Below are positions 13,641 through 27,755 of a stretch of 64,000 nt of DNA, one piece after another. The translations under genes were made by a program, and so were the position numbers. The stretch comes from Lottia gigantea. Taxonomy: Eukaryota; Mollusca; Gastropoda; Lottiidae. The notes under the pieces are model-generated. The model was given only the letters and a program-made list of their open reading frames with translations, was not told the origin of the DNA and searched no databases. Position 1 is the stretch's first letter; every line of letters starts with the position of its first letter. Where the stretch lies: assembly GCF_000327385.1 (NCBI RefSeq), contig NW_008709463.1, positions 1,398,449 through 1,462,448 of the forward strand. Direction: 5' to 3'.

Positions 13641-16600
13641 TAAGTCATATTTGAAAATGGCGTGTACCAATGCTAAGCTCTAATATTATTTAAGAAACAA
13701 AATATGATTATGGTTTGTAAAATGATGCATTCTAGGTTTTTAGCAACATTTAGATACATTGCAAATGTTCAAGGGTTCATGTTACATTTAGCTCAAATCT
13801 TCTAGTTGAAAATTACAGAATTTCTCATCAAAGACTTCCATCCCCCTATTTTCCTTCCTGACAAATATATGTTAAGGTTTTTTCTTTGACACCCACAAAA
13901 GCAACAAACAATAACCATGTAAATTATTAAGATTATTGAAAAAATACGGGGATTTATAGATTTTTTCTGGTATTTTTTACCATTGTTTATTTTCTTTAAA
14001 AACATGAAAAATGTGGAGAAAATAAACCAAGCCTAATGTAAAAATAATGGAACAACAATTCTTAGCTTTTTGTTGATTTTTTTTCTGTTATTTTTGTGAT
14101 TTTCAATGATATATGTTTACTGGTGTATTTAGTCAATTGTTTTCACATTGTAAACTATTCGTCAAGCTGGATATATACAGATGTGATATCAGCATATTTA
14201 GGGCCAGACACATTTTATTGGAGTTTCTTACACCTGCTTTTGGGTCCTTAGTTTAGAGAATTTTCACCATGACAAAAGCCATTTAAAGTCTTTGAATGGC
14301 ATTTAGCAATTGTGAGTACGATATATAGACACGGCTTTATGGAACAGCAATCACTGGTTAAGGTTTTATGCAACGTTTCGACGTGTTTCCATTTGTCAAG
14401 TAGTGAAATAGGGTGGTCTATTTCTTGTAGTAACACATTAACAATCTGCACTCTGCCAAGAAACTGAGAAAGTTAAAGATAAATATATCTGCTAATAATA
14501 ATCTCAATTTCACTCATAGAATCTTCAAAGACTTGACAAAGAAACTGACGGAAGTAGAAAGGGTGTGAAACAACCTACAGCATCCTCTAATTAGTACCAT
14601 ATTACATTGTTGTTTCATGTAACAAATTCAGAACGGAAGCTCAGTTCTTAGTTTCTGTGTCTAATGTTTCCAGATTGGAATAACCAACATCAAATAAAAA
14701 CCTCTAATCCTGATAATACTTCTACATCTTTGGGAAACGACAGTTTAAACAAGACATCTTCATAATATAAACTATATTTAATATTCTAGTCAGTAAAAAC
14801 TTTAAAAACTTAATTTTGGATAAAGAAAACCCCAATAAATAAAGTAAATTGAAGCAACAGTATATATTTCTAAAAACTCATTTCAATATCCATCAATAAT
14901 GTTCAAGTAACTGTGAATAGTTTCCGGTAGAAATGATTGAAAACTAAAAGTCATTATTAGTTTAGTGATACTGTGTGTTATCATGAGATGGAATCAAGTT
15001 TGAAAACAAACAATATCAGTAGAGACTAACAGGATATTAATATTAGTTTATTGTGGCTCTGACATGACAGTAAACAACTCTATATAACTCTATAAAACAT
15101 GCTGTCAGTTCAATCAATCAATCAAACAGAGGGAAGCAGAGGGACCTTGGTGTGTTTAAAATGTGTATTTTTGTTATTTTATTATGGACATCATTGGGAA
15201 ATAGATGAAGGAATTGAATATCAGATAACAAATATTGTAAGGAAGATAATCTTCTACTATTAAAGATGGCTTTCCGTATTTTTCTAGTGTCAAATTAAGC
15301 AAAATATTTGATTAATTGATGTTTCTAATGAATTATCATGTATTCATTATCATATCATATAATATTGCATATAATTAAGAGTTTTAACCAATCATAAACG
15401 TCAATGTATGTACAGTCTGGATAACAAAAACAAAAAAAGAATTTTGACCTTTCTTGATCAGTCACTCATTGGAATTCTGCTGGTAATTCTCTTCTAATTT
15501 AGCTAATTATGAATTAATTACAGACATGTGAGACAAAATGGTATTTTTCCAAGTCATGCATGAGAAACCTCTACTTTCTATTCATATAAGTATAAGCATT
15601 TTTCATTTTCATAAATGGAAATAAGGGAACCCATCTTTAACTTTGGATGTTAAGTATCCAGCAATAACAAAATATTTAAAATTGTCCTCAGTACTTTCCC
15701 TTGACTACAAATAAACTGTTTAATAAAATAGTTTTTATGTCAATGATTGGATGATTTGAGAAAATAGAAGGAAAGATGATTCCATGACGATAATAGCTTC
15801 AAGTACTGGAATAAACTCTGAAAACTATCAGGAATATGGAATGAACTGCAGGATAAGATGAGATGCTATTATTTATATTGTATAGAGATGAGAGAAGACA
15901 GAAAGCTATTATAGAGTGTTAAGCTGTTAGCCAGTTTTCTCTGAAAACCAATAACTATGATTGATGTCTCAAGTTGACACAAGTCAAATGATTTATCATA
16001 CAACAAGAAATTTATCTTTTCACCATGTTGCTTTTTTTTTTCTTTATTAAATAATTTTTACAAAATTTATGGTAAACTTCTCCTAGGTTTTTATTGTGCA
16101 CAATGTTTCAACAATTTACATTGTCATCATCAGAATGTTGTGTACAATAAAACTCAGGTATATCATAAAATTGTGTTTTCTGTTATTAAATGTGATCTAT
16201 ACCCCTGAATATATAAATAAACAGTTAGCTATGTGAACTCTCCAAATAAGATACTGAGTTGACAAACACTGTTAACCAGGCAAAAAACTATGTATCCAAA
16301 CTCAACGAGTTTTTCAAATAACATTATTTTCTTTTCATGATTTTGGGTCTTAAAATATACTTAATTACAATGCTATCTTCCCTAATATGGTGTTAAAAAC
16401 TAAATCAAAAGTGCATGAGTTGTCATCTTGTCATTTTGATTTACATGAAATATAATTATTATCAGAGACATGGTATAACAGCTCTTTTGATTGGCTGATA
16501 CAGATATTATAACTAATCAGATACAAGATATCTTGACATTTACACCTCTTACCATAGTTTCCATAACAACTACAAGAATTTTTTTACAAATTTCTGTTGA

Positions 16601-16735
16601 ATTAATTTCAACCATGGCAGATATATTTTTTAATGTTTTGTTGACTGGTGAATTGAATTATTACATCCTAAGATTTATGACAGTTTTGTTTTCAGAATAA
16701 AAACTTCTTGGTTTAATTGAGAAAAGAACAGTTAA

Positions 16736-17037
16736 AGGGATTGTAAAGAGATTTTCTAGTTTATTTATGTGTGTCTGAACCATTTCATAGCTTTTATTTG
16801 CATCATTGCAATTTTGCTGTCAGATATCTGTTGTTCCTGTTATTATAGAAATGCTTAATCCTATTTGTGGTGACTTTGGGCTACTTCTTACAGTAGTTAA
16901 TGGTCTTTCGTAATACCTTTGTCTTCAAACACTTAGTTTTAGTGGAATTGCAGGAACCACAGACACCTGACTGAAAATTGGAATGGTTCTAATGGAATTC
17001 ACATATAGAGTTACAAAAAAAACTTGTTATAATCCCT
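16736..17037 (+). mobile_element. MITE family M1, complete 302-bp copy with TTAA at both ends
   Basis: Flanked by TTAA at 16732-16735 and 17038-17041. Left end AGGGATTGTAAAGAG; right end reads, inverted, AGGGATTATAACAAG. Internal blocks TTTTAGTGGAATTGCAGGAA and CACAGACACCTGACTGAAAA are shared. About 100 bp longer than the 57353 copy, so length variants exist. Confidence 0.8.
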
Positions 17038-17399
17038 TTAAAACTTCAACCTAATGCATTATATTTCATTTAAAGGAACAGTTTTAAATATTTCATGAAC
17101 TCATTAAGAAGTGTCATTGGCTATGACTCACTGAGTTTCTGTGATGAGATCAGAAAGGGATTATTTTCTTTGTAAAGAATTACCTAGTATTGGTTTTATT
17201 TCTGAAGACAACTTTAATTTATCTGCAGAAAAGCATGTAGCTAGCCTCTGTGGTTATCTGTAATCATGAAGAGTCCAGAGCTTGACCCATACAGCATGTA
17301 GTGTAAACAGAAAAACAATGGAGCAACAGTTGCTCACTGAATTAGTCACTTTCCTGAAGGTCTAGGATTCAGTACCATGGTTCTAGATAATACTTTCAG

Positions 17400-17584
17400 G
17401 TTTTTCTACCCGATTACCCATTGTCAGTGGTACAGGTTGGAGGGACTGACACGGAAAAAACAGCTGGTCAAAGGCCAAAATGTGTGCTACTTAGGCTGTA
17501 CAAGTTAAAAATTTCTTCACAGTTGGAAAGCGAAAAAGACTTGTCTAATAGAGCTATCCTGTAACTCCACTTCATTTCATTTTA
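17400..17584 (+). repeat. SINE-like element family A, internally deleted copy
   Basis: 5' blocks (GTCAGTGGTACAGGTTGGAG, TGTGCTACTTAGGCTGTACA, ACAGTTGGAAAGCGAAAAAG) are present, then the sequence jumps to the CTCCACTTCATTTCATTT tail, lacking the CTCATTGCAC region. Confidence 0.65.
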
Positions 17585-20499
17585 ATTTACAATTTTTCCA
17601 TATTTTCAATATATTGCCAAGAGTGCGAAGATCGTTATATGTAATATTATGTTATTAAAACTAACTCACACAATGATAGAGTGTATATTAATTATAGTTA
17701 TTGAATTATCCACGGAGGGCAATATCAATAATGACGGAGGGCAATATCAATAACAACTCAGAAAGTCCATGATATTATAAGTGGTAGAATTTAATATTGT
17801 GTGTATTTGTTGTTGTTATTGTCAGGCAGTTTTATTACCTTCCCTATCAAGTGTGAAATTACAAAGAAAATGACTTGATTGCTGTAATTGTTGTTTTACA
17901 GGCTTGTATTTGAAATATAGTAAATGTTACATTAAGTATAACCCCATTTACATTACAAAATTTATCCGTTCTTCGAACAATTCTTAGAACGGAATGGATG
18001 AATTTTGCATAATTTAAAAGGTCAAGCATTCTGACCCACCTCGGGGAGGTTCTCTGGTGTAATATGAGCGATAACCATGCCAAGAACTCTTTACTGTGCA
18101 TGTCTAACAAACGACCTTCACCTTTTCCTGCGGAATTTCGTCATTGTTCAGTGAAATTGTTGATTACATCCAGATGTTTTCGATTACATCACTGTCACTA
18201 CAAGGGTTAATTTTAATTTCTTCAAGAATAGTTCCGTAGATAGCTGTACCTCGAACGCTTTTCATTTACAATACAACTGAAGAACCGTTCTCGGACAAAT
18301 AGAGTTTACTGTAATGTTATCGCAGCCTGGTCCGGACCGAGAACGGAACACACTTTATAGTGGCATTGTGTAAAAGGAGCTAATGTTTGAGACAAAAAAA
18401 GAACATTCTTATGCATGCTTAAATTTGAGATGCTTAAATTGAAAAGCAATATGCATGATTTAGGTCTATTGATGTATGCTTAAATTTGATATAGTATTGT
18501 TGATCGGTTCCACTGTTAACCATAGTCAATATTTTTGACGCAATTTTAGCATTGATTATTTTATATTATATAATCAACAATGACAAATAGAATGACTCTC
18601 TTTAAGAAATTGATTAGGGAGTCTGATTATTCAATTTTAACAATTAGTCCATTTCATTATTGATATCGTGGAGAAAATCAATTAAAAGTTGAGAGAAAGA
18701 ACAGTTAATAATGATTAAAAATTACCAAATAATAGACCATAATTTCATTAAATAGAGATTAATCTCTGGGGAAGGAATTTATTGCTTTGGAAACAGTCAG
18801 TTCCTGATTTTATTTGTAATAAATGGAACAATTCCTATGGACTCTAAATTAAGTAGGTTACAGGATAGGATGAATATGATTATTTTGGTGCCAAATTTGC
18901 AGTAGGAATTAACTGGTTTGAAAAAGTCAGTTCCTGATATTTTTTGTATTTAATAGAAATATTCCTAAAATGTCTACATGAGGGTTGTAAATTGCAGGAA
19001 AATGTGATGATTTCGGCGCCAAATTGCAGTGTAACAAACATTTGCATGCGTCAGATATAGAGAGTGATTTTCAAATAAATTATGAAATGCAAAATGGCAA
19101 AATTTATGTGAACTTGAATTGTACTTACCTTAACTTAATTCTCAGTTTGACTTTTGACGGTTGGTAAATGACAAGTAAAAGTTCGCATCCAGCTAACTGA
19201 TTATCACAGACTAGGTAGAGCTACTATCTCAAAAGGAATTATTTTTGAGGATTATTTTGATGGCTTCAGTCGACACTTCTCCAATCCTGTGTCCCTGTGA
19301 TTAACAGAATTTGTAAAGTTTCACCAATATCTTGTCTTGGTGATAGTCTGTTAGTCAGTAGTCAGAAGGCTTCAAATAATGATAAACAAATTTATCAGAA
19401 AGTCTTTACACCACAGGAAATTCCTAGTTGATTCCAAAAATGATTCCGATAGAAAATAAACAGGAAAAACTATTGCCAAAATGACCAAATATGGCATTAA
19501 AAATGAGGTGCAGATATAGCTTGTTTTGGTTCCTGATAGTTTTTAAGAGTTCCTAGACCACTCATGCAGACAAACTTGAAGACCTCAGCTGTCCACACAG
19601 AAACAAATTTACTTCTAAATTTTAGTCAATCAGTTTTCAACCATGTGTAAGATTTAGACCAAAATTGTTGAAAATACAAAGTTATAATTATAATTGTTTG
19701 AATTAACTGGATTACAACTAAATCTGGTTTTTGACCTTTTTAGACCAGACATGTTAATTCTTTTGAAACTTCAGTAAATATTTATTAATCCTTTATACAG
19801 CCTTAGATCCTAAATCTAGCTTTTGATGAACACATCTGTTAATTTATATGCTAATTAGCTAATCTTAATTAATTGAAAGATTTAGACAGGTATAGTGGCC
19901 AGTGTTTTTAACTATATCATATATTCCCTTGGAGTACAATGTTAAAATATGTAAAACGCTAGAAGTTAATGAAATTGAATTTTCTACTTTCAATTCTTCT
20001 GTGTTAAGATAAGGTGTAATTGTCTGGTATTGTAAAGTGTACAGAACTAGGATTTAGTTAACATCTAATTATTCCTGTGCCTGTGCTTTCGTAAATTTGT
20101 CATTAGTACAAAGTTAGAACTTTCAAACCAATGATAGATTGTATATTTGTTGCACTTGAAAACCACAGTAAAACTATTAATTATAATAAATGGTTTTAAC
20201 TGATATTATTTCTGTTGTTAGATCAATATATTAATCAATCAACTTTCTCTTTCATCTTTTAATTGATAGATTAATTACATAAAGTAGGTTTATATACTTC
20301 ACTTATCAATATACTTAATTTATATGACTTCTTTAAAAACTAACAGTGATGTTTCTATGAATGATAAGGTGGCTGGGGAGGGAGGCTAGAAGGGGGTCAC
20401 AGAATTGTCAAGGGCAGACTGGCAATGCTTTCTCATGCTTCCCTACAGACAGCCTTTTTACAATCTCTTTAATAATGTTGACTCTCTAACCTTACCACT

Positions 20500-20700
20500 G
20501 CAGTGGAAAAGATCAGTTGATATCAAGTGAGATTGTTGTCTGCTAGGCTATTAGGGGCCATAGGTTCGAATCCTTCTCAAGGTAAGAAAACTTCTGATGC
20601 CTGAGCTGGTGTTTTTTGTAGTCAGCTGGGAACGTTTAAGCCCTATCTCCAGTAAGATAAATTCTGCCTCTGGGAGTCCATTGGGTGCAACTTTCAACCC
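20500..20700 (+). repeat. tRNA-related sequence, possible SINE head
   Basis: GGTTCGAATCC at about 20562 matches the tRNA/Pol III B box. Upstream GATCAGTTGATATCAAGTGA is a loose A-box candidate about 40 bp before. The sequence does not fold into a standard tRNA, and about 130 bp of unrelated tail follows. Best read as a tRNA-derived SINE or a dead tRNA copy. Confidence 0.4.
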
Positions 20701-22299
20701 TTACCACTAGTTAGATCAGAAATGTTACATAAACAGGAAGAATAATAATTGGAAAATAAAATATCAGGTAGTTAACAGACGTTAAATTCTATATTAGTAT
20801 TTTAAAACGCCTGGAAACTAAATTATATACAGTTCTACATGGTAATTATTGAAAGGAAATGGAATAGATTCAGTTTCTCATTTATTATCTAATTTAAAAC
20901 TTGCTGGAAGGTATATGAGGTACAAGTGTATATCAATTTTATAATCTTAGTTCTATAGTACTTTGAAGAGTTCTTGCCCTTGTTTCCTAAACATCTTATG
21001 CCAAATCTAATTTTCTTTTTTTAAGATAAGAATGAAGCAAATCGTTGAAAACCTCTTCAGAAACACTCTATTTTCAGGTTATATTATAGATACTTCCAAG
21101 TATAGAAAGTAAATTGTCGCACACCACCACTTTAAACGGAATGTGTCATGTTGAAATGATGATGTATAGGATTTATATAGTTAATAGAAATATACAGACA
21201 AGAAATTGTCATTAATATTCCCGTTCCAGACTGTTTATAACTAACTTACATCAAAGATTTCTTTATAAAAACCATTTAAAACTATACTACAGTCTAAATT
21301 ACACTCATTATTTTCTCTATAAAGTATTCAAATGACATTTTATATATTCTGTCTGGTAAAATAATGCAATGAAAATTGAATTCTGGAGAGATATAAATGT
21401 CTAAATGTAGTTAAAAGAACTTAATTCATGCTATCAGTATCCCTTTTTCTGAAGGATTAGATTTTTAATCGTATTGCAGACAAACACTAAGTCAGGTTCA
21501 CATGGGAATTCAAATTGATTTGGTGCATTCTGGCACATAATTTAGGAAAAACTGTATTTGACGAAATATTCACTGCAAAGAGATAAGAGTATAAAATCAT
21601 ATTCAAAATTATTTCAAAATAAAGTGGGGGTACAAACAATGTTACTAGGGTGACAAGTTCACGTCTATACCCTGTCTGGCACCTCCACTCTCCACTGGTC
21701 AGTACTAGAAGCAGCATTTTTATTGGCGCTGATTTTTAAGTTATAACATCTTGTTATTATTACCATAACAACCTGACAGACGGACAGACATTGATATTTA
21801 CTGACACTTGACAATATTTCATTATATCTAATGACAGTGTCATCATGACGTCAGTGTCGGTACTATGACTCATTTAGAAGTGTCAATAATAACTCTGTGT
21901 TTATGGTACTATAATGGTACGGATGTTTGTATTAAGCTTGTATCATAGGGCATTAATACTGATATTCGATATGTTAGCTTGTCACTTGGAGATTCTAATC
22001 AAAAGACTTGGAAGGACTGTTGATTTAGCTGTATTTGCCTGTCATGTCTGTCTGAAACTAGGCATTAATACTAATATTTGATGTTTTTGTTGGTCACTCT
22101 TGGAGATTCAAAGATCGAAAAGGGCTGTTGATTTGGCTGTATTTGCCAGTCTTGTCTGACTGAAACTAGGCATTAATACTGATATTTGATGTGTAAGCTA
22201 GTCACTCTTCGGATTGTTCATATTCTATGACTGAAAAGGGATCTTGATTTAGCTATACTTGCCATTTGTGCCTTCAGTCATAATTCCAGTTGAACCAGC

Positions 22300-22400
22300 T
22301 GTAAATTGGAATGGATAATTCTAGAAAGATCAATGCCAAGAGGTTTGGCCAAGGATCAGCTGGTAGAAAGGATCCTTAATTGTGAACCTAAATTGTTATT
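22300..22400 (+). repeat. Dispersed repeat R6, single copy
   Basis: Contains GGATAATTCTAGAAAGATCA, ATGCCAAGAGGTTTGGCCAA and AGCTGGTAGAAAGGATCCT, the same order of blocks as the 76-bp array near 63.3 kb. Confidence 0.75.
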
Positions 22401-22879
22401 GTTTCTTTCTTAGCTTGTCTTTTTCTGATTCTATGAAAAGTGTTGTTGAATAAGCTATATTTGCCAGTCATGTTTGACTGAAACTCTTTTCATTTCTGAA
22501 CTACTGTCTTTTAAGTCTTTATTTGTGTCAATTTGATTAACTGCAAATGGAAAAATTCTCAGGATTGGTTTTTTCATGGTCTTGATTGCCTTTAATCTTT
22601 GAGGTGGAATTCATTCCAATGATGAATCACATCATTCTGCAGCACAATGTCAGGAATTTATGGTAATTATGGTTGACTATTGCTGCCAAAAAGAGAAATA
22701 TTGTTTGATGTCTTGTGAATATATTAAGAAATATTGGTGGTGATGTCATAGGTTAATGGGTTGATTAAAGATGAAAGTTAATTGTATTGTGTTAAAAGCG
22801 GTTTGAATTTTAAAAAATGAAGGCATGAAATGAGTTTAAGATACATCAATGGTGTGAAAGAATGATAGAAAGAGTTTAA

Positions 22880-23142
22880 TGTCCATCAACCCTGTATTCC
22901 CACTGTCCATGATGCAGATCGGAGAAGCTGACATGGAAAAAGCGTCTAGTTGTTGGAAGGCCTGGTGTGCTACAGGCCGTGCACGTTAAAGATCCCTCGA
23001 CAGTTGGAAATTGAAAAAGAGTAGGATTATGCTGCAGTACTGGCAAAATTTCCCTCATTGCACCCGGCATGGCGTTGCCCGTCTTCATCAGCCCAATTAG
23101 GTGAAATCAAGTTGGACGTAAAACTTCATTCATTTCATTTAT
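22880..23142 (+). repeat. SINE-like element family A, full copy upstream of YIPF5 exon
   Basis: Carries all blocks of the family in the same order as the copy at 3454-3705, ending ATTCATTTCATTT. It ends about 55 bp before the YIPF5 acceptor at 23195. Produces a spurious minus-strand open frame. Confidence 0.8.
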
Positions 23143-23158
23143 CAATTTATCCTTATAA

Positions 23159-24361
<1,203 letters not shown>

Positions 24362-25086
24362 TCTTGTTCAAACAACGAGATATGTCATCTGATTTAAATA
24401 CAACTTGAGATATTTTATAAAGGGGTCTTCTCACTATAGCAAGTTATCATCTATTACTAAAGGTGCCCTCACACCATAGCAATCATCAGTTAAGAATAAG
24501 AATAGCGATTATAAGTTTTGAATGCAACTCTCATGTAACTGAGTTGTAAGTTGTTCGGATCTCGTGACAGCTACTCTTATTCTCTAGAACCAATGAGAAT
24601 AAAATATTTAAAGCTGTGTTTTAATAAGATAGACTTCATTTGTACAATATCTTCATTTTATTTTACTTATCTTATGTGTAATAAATTAAATTGGAGATGG
24701 GTATATTTTATGGTAAATGTATTATATATGTATACGTTCCTTTCATTTTTTAAGGAGACTTTATTAAAGTCCTGCATGTTATTTTAACGATTAACAGAGT
24801 TGATGTGATCATTATTGGATTCTACCGAAAAATAGTTCAACACCTTCCTCACTCAAGTTTTCACGTACTGGTAAAGTTTTCACATATGAGATGAAATAGA
24901 AAGTTTTGAATATAAACAGATCAATGTAAGAAAACTATTGAGTGTAGAAATCTACTCTGTTGAAGTAATTGTGGTTTCAAACATATACTGTATAATTTTG
25001 AATGTATTGCGCACCTTTTTTGTCCTCATTTTGAAAAAGTTCTGTCATTTCATAAAGAAATATTATGTATTATGTATAAAGTGTTG

Positions 25087-25092
25087 AATAAA
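25087..25092 (+). terminator. Polyadenylation signal, probably of YIPF5
   Basis: AATAAA about 725 bases after the YIPF5 stop, followed by a T/G-bearing stretch. It lies between the convergent YIPF5 and LRRC51 genes. An earlier AATAAA near 24599 could serve a shorter transcript. Confidence 0.4.
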
Positions 25093-25738
25093 ACACTCAA
25101 TCTGCTGTATGACAAGTTTAATAATAATTAACAACACTACACACAGGATGTAAAGAGACAAGGGGAAGCGTTTTGATGCACTATGTGGGAGGAAGATTAT
25201 TAACTACCAGGACTGAAAGGAAATTAGAGAAAATGGTTGACACTCTCCTAAATAAGAGAAACAAAATGTTCCAGCCTATGTATGTTTATCTATCGAGGGA
25301 GCATAGCTGTTTGCACCGTTCCAATTTTCATTTAGACGTTAGTGGTTCCTTTATTCTTAGACAGACTAAACCAGATTATAATGCAACTATCACAAGTACA
25401 ACTTGAGAGACTAAAATATTTTATCAAAATCTCCTCAAAGCATGATTACACTACAGATATATACAAATTAAATCTTTTGAAGATTTCAAAGAGGTTTTCT
25501 AACCTTTTCATTGATCTGTTTATTCGCTATGATCAATTTTAGTAACAGTCTGAATGTCAAATCTGTTGACTTTCATTAAAGGAAATGGGACTGATTCAAA
25601 TACAAGGAGGAAATTCCTGCAAATGAAAATCTCTTTGAATTCCTTTCATGTTACAAATTAAAATAACTTTAAATTAAAATGCAGCGGTCTATATACATTG
25701 ATATCACAATTAATGGCTTTGACTTAAAATAAGGAAGG

Positions 25739-25790
25739 AGGGAGGGGTGGAAGGAGGGAGGGGTGGAAGGGGAGGGGGGACGTTAAAATT
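25739..25790 (+). repeat. G-rich purine tract just after the LRRC51 stop
   Basis: A run of GGGAGGGG and GGAAGGAGGG blocks, partly tandem, containing many G3-G6 runs. It begins about 12 bases beyond the LRRC51 stop codon in the direction of LRRC51 transcription, so it would appear as a C/U-rich stretch in that mRNA. On the plus strand it has the composition needed for a G-quadruplex. Confidence 0.7.
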
Positions 25791-25801
25791 CTTTCTTTCA
25801 T

Positions 25802-27755
25802 TCAAGCAGTATCTTTCTTCTTTTTCTTTGGTGTTTTATTCATCTTTTCCCATGTTTCAGCAGTTCTTCTATCAGCCTTTGTAACGGCACTAAAATCAAA
25901 ATTCACCAACCATGGCATATTAGCCAATACATATTGTCTGTAACCCTGGAAACACAAAAAATCATAATGATATTTTAGGCTTAGTTGTCTACAAGCGCAG
26001 TGGAACCATCTAAAAAGTGGCTGAATTATACTTTTAATTTAAAGTTATTGTAAACATTTTATGTGTATTAGGGACACTGATAGTATGGATTTGCACCATT
26101 CAAATTTTTAGTCGACCATCTGTGGGCTTTGCCCTAGCTCTAGCCCCCCCTGACTGTACAACGCGTGGTTTATATTTTACCTTGGTATTTTCTATTGTGT
26201 TGCCATGTAAGGTCAGTTTCCTTAAATTTGTTAAAGTTTGTAATTTATCCATTTCTGAGATATTTGTTATTTGGTTTCCATGGAGATACAGTATTTCTAA
26301 ACCTGTAAACTGACATAAAATCTGAAATGATAAAAAAAATAAGAATTTTAACACATAATCTGTGCTAGTTTGATGCAGGGAAAGGACATAGTTCAGTGGA
26401 CAATATAACAGCATCAATATAAAAGGCCAGGAACGTTTCAATTTCTTAATTTTCAACCCTAGTCCTCAGTTGTCAGTGATGCAGGTGGGAGGGTCTGATG
26501 TGGAAAAAATGTCTAGTTTCTCGGGTTCGAAAAGAAATTGAATCTCTGTATTAAATAAAAGACACAAATCCATACCCAAGGGTAGACTATAAAAACTAAT
26601 CTGGAGTAATAATAGTATAGTAATGGACTCCTCAAACAAGAAGTATCATCAGGTGTTTGGAAAAACTATAAGTACCCAATTAATATAAAAAACTTACTGG
26701 ATCAATGTTGGTTAAATCATTAAAAGATAAATCTAACCAACCCAGAGACCTGGCATCTTTAAATAAGTTGGTGATTATTTCGGGTAGAAGTGATATTTCT
26801 GTTAATGAGTTATTATTTAACCTTAAACACCGACTCCCTGATTTCTTCTCTTTATTGTTAGATGGGATTGGAGCTTTCTTCTGTAGTAAATACGGCCTGG
26901 GTTCTTCATCATAAATATCTAGATTATGAAAAAAAATTATCAGCGTCAGCCAATGACAGTGGCTTTTAATATCTTGCTAGGGCAGATAACATAACCAAGG
27001 TCTTGGATTGTATTTGGGTTGATGAAAAATGAACACTAATTTAGTTTATTATGGGGTTCATCTTGAACAACCCCCCAGGGTAATAGGACGCTATGAAGGG
27101 TTCATATAGACCAGGATGCAATAAAATCACACTATTTTTTACACTACTGAAATTATGAGCGTTCTAAGAACAGTTCAATAATAATAACGTTAATGGTCTG
27201 TAAGAGGATAACTTAATTATCAAGGAAAAACAAAAATGTAAATTTACCTGCTAAATTAGCAAGTTTAAGATAAGAATAGTCTAAAGGTGGTTGACTGTCA
27301 TTGGTAGCGTCTACAGCAGGTAAAGTTGATGATTTCTTCACATACGGTACAACACTGAAATTTTCCAACACAAATTAAACACTTGTTAATCCATTGACTT
27401 TTTTTTTTAAAAAATTGAAGAAAAACATCTTTAAAACAAAATGTCAACCCAATTTTGTCATTTTGTAAGAGAAAAATAATCATTCCATAGCTGATAAAAT
27501 TATTAAATAATATAACATAAGATCTTCTGTCGTTCTGACATCATTGTAAAAAAAAAAGTGGATACAAAAAAATGATTTATAAATTCACATATAAGGACTT
27601 TTCCATATCAGGACTAAAAATCAATTGCATTTTAAATTTCCACAAATCATGGGTGAGATATGGTTGGCAGTTGGCAAATCCGTGACACCGATATTTGAAA
27701 TTAAAAGGTGAACACAACTCAAAAAGTAATCAAATTACCTCGTTCCTGAAGACAT
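25802..27755 (-). CDS. LRRC51: LRRC51, leucine-rich repeat-containing protein 51 (complete)
   Basis: Five coding exons on the minus strand: 27739-27755, 27248-27354, 26698-26918, 26181-26321 and 25802-25945. They total 630 nt and 209 residues; human LRRC51 is about 190. All introns are GT-AG and phases agree. The first coding exon holds only 17 nt (MSSGT plus two bases). Visible family marks are PPLDYS near the N-terminus, DEEPRPY, then leucine-rich repeats: LRLNNNSLTEI, LGWLDLSFNDLTNIDP, LEILYLHGNQITNI and LRKLTLHGNTIEN. The C-terminal cap reads GYRQYVLANMPWLVNFDFS, then AVTKADRRTAETW and a lysine-rich tail KKKKKDTA. Its biochemical role is not well established. It is convergent with YIPF5 and head-to-head with NuMA. 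Confidence 0.95.
26048..26115 (+). mobile_element. MITE family M1, fragment in an LRRC51 intron
   Basis: TTATGTGTATTAGGGACACT, GATAGTATGGATTTGCACCA and CGACCATCTGTGG blocks. Confidence 0.5.
26461..26525 (+). repeat. SINE-like element family A, 5' fragment
   Basis: Only the 5' blocks (TTGTCAGTGATGCAGGTGGG, GATGTGGAAAAAATGTCTAG) remain, in an LRRC51 intron. Confidence 0.6.

Noticed and set aside
19340-19430. Possible YIPF5 N-terminal exon ending IYQK before a GT
   Set aside because: Upstream residues do not resemble the conserved PPLLEELGINFDH segment and the donor GTCTTT is poor.
22876-23088. 70-codon minus-strand frame
   Set aside because: Runs through the SINE-like copy in antisense; not a gene.
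25173-25542. Two plus-strand frames after the YIPF5 polyadenylation signal
   Set aside because: Contain M1-like words (TTTGCACCGTTCCAATTTTC) and show no domain.
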